From Chloroflexota bacterium (GTDB lineage Bacteria; Chloroflexota; Limnocylindria; QHBO01): a stretch of 9,342 bases of DNA. Each line of letters starts with the position of its first letter. The first letter of the stretch is position 1. Where the stretch lies: positions 1-9,342 of the forward strand of contig JACDHU010000048.1 of the NCBI GenBank assembly GCA_013820865.1, given 5' to 3'. A program made the translations under genes and the position numbers. The notes beneath the pieces are model-generated. The model ran no database searches, was not told where the DNA came from, and was given only the letters and a program-made list of their open reading frames with translations. Of this stretch, positions 5,162-9,342 are shown one piece after another.

Positions 5162-5630
5162 TGAACGCGCCCGCTGGCCTGTCGATCCGCCCGTACGCCG
5201 GCGAGAAGGACCTGGGCGAGATCGTCAGGCTCCTGAATGCCCAATACGCCGCCGATGGGATCCAGGAACGTCGCTCCGTCGAAGGTGAGGCGGCATGGTA
5301 CGCACGACGCTCCGAGCACTTCGACGCGGCGCGCGACGTCGTGCTGGCCGAGCTCGATGGCGTGGTCGTCGGCGTCGCCGGACAGGAGTGGGTCGATACC
5401 CGTGATGGTGAGTTCCGCGAGTACCGGCTGTGGGGTGCTGTCGGCGTGGCCTGGCGCGCGGGTTGATCACTCGCTCCCTGCTGCTCCTGCACGAGCGCGG
5501 CATGACCAGCGCGGCGCTCGGGGTCGATGGCGACAATCCGACGGGCGCCCTCGGCCTGTACGAGGCCGCCGGGTTCAAGATCCATGAACGCTATACCGCC
5601 TTTCGCAAGCCGATGGAGGATGACCGATGA
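5161..5630 (+). pseudogene. Internally deleted, frameshifted GNAT acetyltransferase (second of three)
   Basis: ATG at 5161, with GGAGG (5149-5153) 7 nt upstream. The first frame encodes about 88 residues that align with domain 1 of the preceding GNAT up to REYRLWG, then stops at 5466. From about 5430 another frame continues with CCRRGLARGLITRS and ALGVDGDNPTGALGLYEAAG, ending TGA 5628-5630. That part matches domain 2 of the neighbours from the acetyl-CoA loop onward. So the end of domain 1 and the first half of domain 2, roughly 170-180 residues, are missing and the halves are out of frame. The change of frame must fall between 5412 and 5463, where both frames are open. Joined, the halves would make one GNAT-sized chimera of about 155 residues, but short of about five residues before the loop. 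Probably inactive; a sequencing or assembly error is the alternative. Confidence 0.85.
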
Positions 5631-6625
5631 TGCGGGTTCAGCTTTCCGTGCCGCCATTGGTGGGATTGGGCTTTCGGCTCTACCGCGGCAAGGATGACCA
5701 CCCGTCGATGTTGCGCGTGTATACCGCGGTGCACGAGGCGGACGGGATCGAGGAGGTCGCAACGATCGAGCAGTTCGACCTGAACTACGCGACCTTGGTC
5801 AACTGCGATCCCGCACGTGACATCCTGCTGGCAGAGGTCGGTGGCACGCTGGTCGCCTACTCCCGTGTCTTCTGGTCCGAGCTCGTTGACGGCGGGCGCT
5901 CGTACGAGTGCTTCGGCTTCGTGCATCCGGATTGGCGTCGGAAGGGGATCGGCGCGGCCATGCTGCGCCACAACGAGGCGCGGCTGCGCGAGATAGCCGC
6001 CGATCATGGCGAGGTGGTGCCGAAATGGCTCTCCTCCGAGGGGATCGACGCCGATCCGGGCAACACGGCGCTCCTGACCGGTGCCGGCTACGAGCCGGTC
6101 CGATACTTCTACGAGATGGTCGCGCCGGTGCTGGATGGGGTCGAGGCGCCGCCCATGCCCGACGGCATCGAGCTGCGATCGGTCATGCGAGAGCACTATC
6201 GCGCGATCTGGGAAGCCGAGGCGGAGGCGTTCCGCGACCATTGGGGCGAGGCCGAATGGACGGAGCCGGACTGGGAACGCTTCATCGGCGATCCTGACAA
6301 CGCCGACCCGAGCCTGTGGCGCATCGGATGGTCAGGCGACCAGGTCGCCGGCGCCGTGGTGACAACGGTCCCGACCGAGGAGAACGAAAAGCACGGACGC
6401 TCTCGCGTCTACGTTTCCGAGGTTTCGGTGCGGCGACCCTGGCGCCGTCGGGGGTTGGCCCGCGCGCTGCTGGCTGGCTCGTTGGTTGCCGCGCGTGAGG
6501 CGGGCTTCACCTCTGCCTCGCTGGGGGTCGACACCGACAGTCCGACCGGCGCGACCGCACTGTACGAGTCCCTGGGCTTCATTCCGGACAAGACGTTCAC
6601 TGCGTACCGCAAGCCACTCGCCTGA
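5627..6625 (+). CDS. Two-domain GNAT N-acetyltransferase (third of three)
   Basis: 332 residues from the ATG at 5627, which overlaps the preceding TGA by 4 nt (ATGA). GGAGG (5615-5619) is 7 nt upstream; a second ATG directly follows. Domain 1 (about 15-168) has the acetyl-CoA loop RRKGIGAAML (104-113). Domain 2 (about 180-331) has DHWG (204-207), RRRGLARALL (273-282) and SLGVDTDSPTGATALYESLG (298-317). It parallels the gene at 4151 throughout and evidently arose by duplication, though differing in much of both domains, so substrates may differ. Acetylates an unknown amine. The gene is the last of its unit; the 82-nt gap to the convergent glycosyltransferase holds no clear terminator. Confidence 0.93.
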   Translation: MMRVQLSVPPLVGLGFRLYRGKDDHPSMLRVYTAVHEADGIEEVATIEQFDLNYATLVNCDPARDILLAEVGGTLVAYSRVFWSELVDGGRSYECFGFVHPDWRRKGIGAAMLRHNEARLREIAADHGEVVPKWLSSEGIDADPGNTALLTGAGYEPVRYFYEMVAPVLDGVEAPPMPDGIELRSVMREHYRAIWEAEAEAFRDHWGEAEWTEPDWERFIGDPDNADPSLWRIGWSGDQVAGAVVTTVPTEENEKHGRSRVYVSEVSVRRPWRRRGLARALLAGSLVAAREAGFTSASLGVDTDSPTGATALYESLGFIPDKTFTAYRKPLA

Positions 6626-6707
6626 CGGCTGAGTGGGCCATGTCGTCTCGTCGTGGTTCGCTCGCCTCGTCGTGTCCTCGGCTCGGCCAGATACCCACCC
6701 AACGGTG

Positions 6708-7895
6708 TCAGCCCCGTTCGGCGGCGACCCGTTCCCGCGTTTCGTAGTAGTAGTCGACGATCCGTTCGGTGACGCGGTCCCAGCTGAACTCGGGGGCACG
6801 GGCGCGACCCGCGTCGCCCATCTCGTGGCGCAGATCCGGGTCGCGCGCCAGTGCGTAGAGCGCCGCGGCCAGGGCTCGCGGATTGCGCGGCTCGACCAGC
6901 AGGCCCTGGACGTTGCGCTCGACGACGCGCTTGAAGCCGTGAATGTCGCTCGCGATGATGGGCACGCCGGCGGCCATCGCTTCCAGCAGGACGATGCCGA
7001 AGGACTCCTGGCCGGTGTTCGGCGCGCAGTAGATATCGGCCGACGCGAAGTAGCGGACCTTCTCCTTATCGCTGACGCGCCCCAGGAACTCGACGTCCCG
7101 GATGCCGCGCAGGCCCACGTAGCGGCGATACTCGCGCATCTTTGGTCCCGCTCCCACGACCAGCAGCCGCGCGTCCACCTTGCGCTTCCGCAATCGGTGA
7201 TATGCCTTGAGCAGGTGGATGAAGCCCTTTCGTTCCTCGAGCCGTCCGACGAACAGGATATTGAGGGTCTTCCCGTCGCGCAGCTCCTCGTACGGCTCGG
7301 CATCGGTGAATCGGTCGAGGTCAACGCCGTTCGGGATGATTCGGTACTCGCCGGGGAAGTAGGTGCTGATGAAATGCCGCGCGGCACCGGAGACGGCGAT
7401 CCGTCCGTGGAGCAGCCCCGGCAGCCTGCCGGCGAATCGCCTGCCGACCCAGTAGGACGGAGAGAAGCCGCCGAAGGCGTGGAAGGTGGCGATGTTCACG
7501 GTGTCCGATGCATCCAGCACCGTCGGTGACAGGAACGGCACGAATGGCTCGTGGAAGTGGAGGATGTCGAACCGATGCGCCTGGAGCACTTCGCGCGCCT
7601 GGTGCTTGAAGCGAAGGCCGAGCGTCACGCGCCCGACGCTGCCATTGGCCGGCGCCGCCCAGCCGGTTCCGAGGCGGATGATGTGCCCCTCGCTCTCCCG
7701 CTGCCGGCCGTACTTGGAGGTGATGATCCACACGTCGTGGCCCATGCGGCTCATCGCCTCGTAGGTGAATCGCACGTGTTCGTTGACGCCACCCGGATGC
7801 GGGTAGCCATACGGGCTGACGATCCCGATCTTAAGTGGGCGCCGGTCAGCCCGAACCGTTGCGGACGGAGGGCTCGCGGAAGCTGAATCTGGCAC
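6708..7895 (-). CDS. GT4 glycosyltransferase, PimA-like (phosphatidylinositol mannosyltransferase-like)
   Basis: Taking the GTG at 7895 gives 395 residues and a 26-nt gap after the PHP gene. No good ribosome site is seen, and an overlapping GTG at 7961 or a start at 8024 would only add non-conserved residues. GT-B fold: the N-terminal half opens with LKIGIVSPYGYPHPGGVNEH (about 21-40), the glycine loop typical of PimA-type enzymes. FHEPF, FHAFGG and IPNGVDLDRF follow. The C-terminal half has FVGRLEERKG (about 215-224) and the nucleotide-sugar EX7E motif NTGQESFGIVLLEAMAAG (E297 and E305). The APNTG-ESFGIVL-EAMAAG pattern and length resemble PimA, which transfers mannose from GDP-mannose to phosphatidylinositol at the membrane. 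Being next to a PatA-like acyltransferase supports this, but another lipid glycosyltransferase is possible. Confidence 0.88.
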   Translation of the reverse strand: MPDSASASPPSATVRADRRPLKIGIVSPYGYPHPGGVNEHVRFTYEAMSRMGHDVWIITSKYGRQRESEGHIIRLGTGWAAPANGSVGRVTLGLRFKHQAREVLQAHRFDILHFHEPFVPFLSPTVLDASDTVNIATFHAFGGFSPSYWVGRRFAGRLPGLLHGRIAVSGAARHFISTYFPGEYRIIPNGVDLDRFTDAEPYEELRDGKTLNILFVGRLEERKGFIHLLKAYHRLRKRKVDARLLVVGAGPKMREYRRYVGLRGIRDVEFLGRVSDKEKVRYFASADIYCAPNTGQESFGIVLLEAMAAGVPIIASDIHGFKRVVERNVQGLLVEPRNPRALAAALYALARDPDLRHEMGDAGRARAPEFSWDRVTERIVDYYYETRERVAAERG

Positions 7896-7921
7896 GCGCC
7901 CGAGTATGAAGGATCGACGGA

Positions 7922-8701
7922 TCAGCGCCAGTCGTCGGACCCTGGCGTGACCGTGTGCCACAGGTGACGGAGCTTGGCGTGCAGTTGTCGGCGGTAGACG
8001 TCGACGTTGTGCGCCGTCGACCAATACTCGCCCTCGGCCGTCACGTCGGCGGCAAGGACGGACGCTTGATAATCGAATGCGGTGTGTCCCGCGAAGGTGG
8101 TGAATCCGCTGCCGATGCCTTCGGCGACATGGGCATCCGAGTTACCGACGCCGGGGAGGTGAAGCTCCGCTTCGTTGAGCGCGATCCGGGCACCCTGCCG
8201 TGTTCGCCCGGCATGGCTCGGATTGAACAATTCAAGGGCGTCGAATCTTACGCCGTCGCGCGCGTCATGGTGCACCTGTCGCAGGCTGCGGCCGCTGACA
8301 CTGAGCGGGATCGGGGCCAGCGGATGGGCGGCGATGGCGATGCCACCCTGGGCGTGAATGGCGCGCAGGGTCTCGTCCAGCGGCCTCAAGGGGCGGATGC
8401 GCTCGCTGATGAACAATGCCAGCACGTGTCCGCGTCGGGTGGTGATCTCTTCGCCCACCACGAGGTCGAAGCCGTAGTCGCCCGCGGCGTGATGTTGCCC
8501 CGCTAGGAGCGCGCCATCGATGCGTTCGTGATCGGTGATGGCGATGACATCGAGCGTGGTGTGGCGTTCGACGTGATCGAGGATCTGCACGACCGATGCG
8601 GTGCCATCGGAGTAGAGCGAGTGGATGTGCATGTCCGCGCGCCCGCGATCGCCACCGGCGCGCGGCCCTGCTCCGCGCCGCCCGACACTGACCGCGGTCA
8701 T
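7922..8701 (-). CDS. PHP-domain metal-dependent phosphoesterase
   Basis: 259 residues from the ATG at 8701, which overlaps the acyltransferase stop by 4 nt (ATGA). A longer frame to 8761 would overlap further and is unlikely. After a basic 20-residue leader the PHP metal-binding motifs appear in order: DMHIHSLYSDG (H25, H27, D32), AITDH (D57, H58), GEEITTRRGH (E84/E85, H92), AAHP (H126) and GNSDAH (D189, H191). All the expected metal ligands look present, so an active phosphoesterase related to the YciV/RnaAM group is likely. Cytosolic: no signal peptide or membrane segment. The C-terminal part (about 220-259) is less conserved. It lies between an acyltransferase and a glycosyltransferase of lipid type, with tight spacing, so it likely acts in the same lipid pathway; the substrate is not shown by the sequence. 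Confidence 0.9.
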   Translation of the reverse strand: MTAVSVGRRGAGPRAGGDRGRADMHIHSLYSDGTASVVQILDHVERHTTLDVIAITDHERIDGALLAGQHHAAGDYGFDLVVGEEITTRRGHVLALFISERIRPLRPLDETLRAIHAQGGIAIAAHPLAPIPLSVSGRSLRQVHHDARDGVRFDALELFNPSHAGRTRQGARIALNEAELHLPGVGNSDAHVAEGIGSGFTTFAGHTAFDYQASVLAADVTAEGEYWSTAHNVDVYRRQLHAKLRHLWHTVTPGSDDWR

Positions 8702-9342
8702 CCGCGCTGCGCCGTGTCGCGTCCGAGATCGGGCCAGAATGGCTGAAAGGCTCCCCACCATTGTTCCGGCGCGTTCGCGATATCGCTTTCGATGTGCCGC
8801 GCGATCGAGGTGGTCAGCGCGGCGATGTCCTCGCGTCGCTTGCCGCTGGCGGGCAGATCAACAAGTTCGGCGTCGACTCGGAACCGATCCGGGCCGGTGC
8901 GCAGGCAACGTCCGACGACAAGCGCCGCACCGTGCGCGATGGCAAGGGCGGCCGGACCGGTGGGAACGGTTGTTGGATGGCCGAAGAACATCACCGGCTG
9001 TCCATCCCCGGCGAGGTCACGATCCCCGATGATCGCGACGAGACCGCCCGCGCGAAGGCGCGCCACGACGGGCCGCAGCGCCCGCTCGAGCGGCACGAGC
9101 TCGTGGCTACCGCCGCCCCGGCGCGCCGCCAGGAACTCGAACAGCTCGGGCGGGTCGATTCTCTCGATCGGTGCCAGCGGACTCAGGCCATGCCGGGCAA
9201 GCAGAATGCCGAACGGCTCGAAGTTGCCCAGGTGCGAGCTGACCATGATCGCCGGCCCGGAGCGAAAGGCGGCGAATAGGGTGGGCCAGCCCGGGACGTC
9301 CACGATCGTTTCGGCCTGGGCGATCGGGTACCGAGGCGTCCG
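8698..9342 (-). CDS. LPLAT/HtrB-family lipid acyltransferase, PatA-like (partial, N-terminus outside window)
   Basis: The frame is open from the right edge to TGA 8700-8698, 214 residues; an internal GTG at 9303 is not the start because conserved sequence continues before it. The catalytic HX4E motif is HLGNFE (H37-E42), in a hydrophobic setting (PAIMVSSHLGNFEPFG). Further family marks are AIIGDRDLAG, VMFFGHPTTVPTGPAALAIA and the WGAFQPFWPD end. This is the Lip_A_acyltrans family, acyl-CoA- or ACP-dependent acyltransferases on the cytosolic membrane face. In Gram-negatives they acylate lipid A. In actinobacteria PatA acylates a mannose of phosphatidylinositol mannosides. The PimA-like gene two positions downstream favours the PatA role. 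It couples to the PHP gene through a 4-nt overlap. Confidence 0.9.
   Translation of the reverse strand, partial: RTPRYPIAQAETIVDVPGWPTLFAAFRSGPAIMVSSHLGNFEPFGILLARHGLSPLAPIERIDPPELFEFLAARRGGGSHELVPLERALRPVVARLRAGGLVAIIGDRDLAGDGQPVMFFGHPTTVPTGPAALAIAHGAALVVGRCLRTGPDRFRVDAELVDLPASGKRREDIAALTTSIARHIESDIANAPEQWWGAFQPFWPDLGRDTAQRG

Noticed and set aside
5430..5440. Programmed frameshifting in the middle GNAT at the GGGG run
   Set aside because: A frame change alone would not restore the missing half-domains, and no slippery heptamer with a downstream pseudoknot is evident. Deletion explains the data better.
6647..6674. Direct repeat CTCGTCGTG (6647-6655 and 6666-6674) in the gap between convergent genes
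   Set aside because: Only two 9-nt copies in a low-complexity TCG-rich stretch; no mobile element or attachment site structure around it.
6633..7529. 298-aa plus-strand ORF opposite the glycosyltransferase
   Set aside because: It is the antisense shadow of the GT4 gene, whose catalytic motifs on the minus strand are clear.

Overview
The window is GC-rich, with tightly packed genes, frequent 1-4 nt stop/start overlaps and mostly clear Shine-Dalgarno sites. Its gene types are a bacterial protein O-mannosyltransferase, a PspC protein, a DrrAB-like exporter, tandem GNAT acetyltransferases, and a PatA-like acyltransferase beside a PimA-like glycosyltransferase. Together they suggest a high-GC Actinomycetota or a Chloroflexota of the Limnocylindria/Ellin6529 kind. 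This is inferred from protein style only; no rRNA or other marker is present.

Layout. (1) 2-862 (+): C-terminal part of a protein O-mannosyltransferase. (2) 1510-880 (-): a two-gene unit, a broken membrane-anchored protein followed with a 4-nt overlap by a PspC-domain protein. (3) 1615-3968 (+): an ABC-2 exporter operon (ATPase, a 64-aa arginine-rich protein, permease). It is preceded by a leader holding a consensus-like promoter, an unlisted 34-aa ORF and two consecutive terminator hairpins. (4) 4151-6625 (+): three coupled GNAT genes. The outer two are intact two-domain proteins; the middle one has lost its centre and is frameshifted. (5) 9342-6708 (-): a HtrB/PatA-type acyltransferase (cut by the window edge), a PHP phosphoesterase and a GT4 glycosyltransferase, convergent with the GNAT genes.

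How the parts may work together. The exporter operon looks conditionally expressed: a segment inside the 34-aa ORF (1757-1766) can pair with the 5' arms of both terminators, so an attenuation switch is plausible. The acyltransferase-PHP-glycosyltransferase set resembles an actinobacterial phosphatidylinositol mannoside cluster with a phosphoesterase inserted. That makes the PHP protein a candidate for the phosphatase step of phosphatidylinositol synthesis. The broken genes at 1302-1510 and 5161-5630 both keep their N- and C-termini, lack the middle and change frame at the join. This points to recombination inside repetitive genes or to assembly collapse.

The most novel features are the leader, the arginine-rich small protein and the PHP gene context. 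No CRISPR, insertion sequence, tRNA or rRNA was seen.
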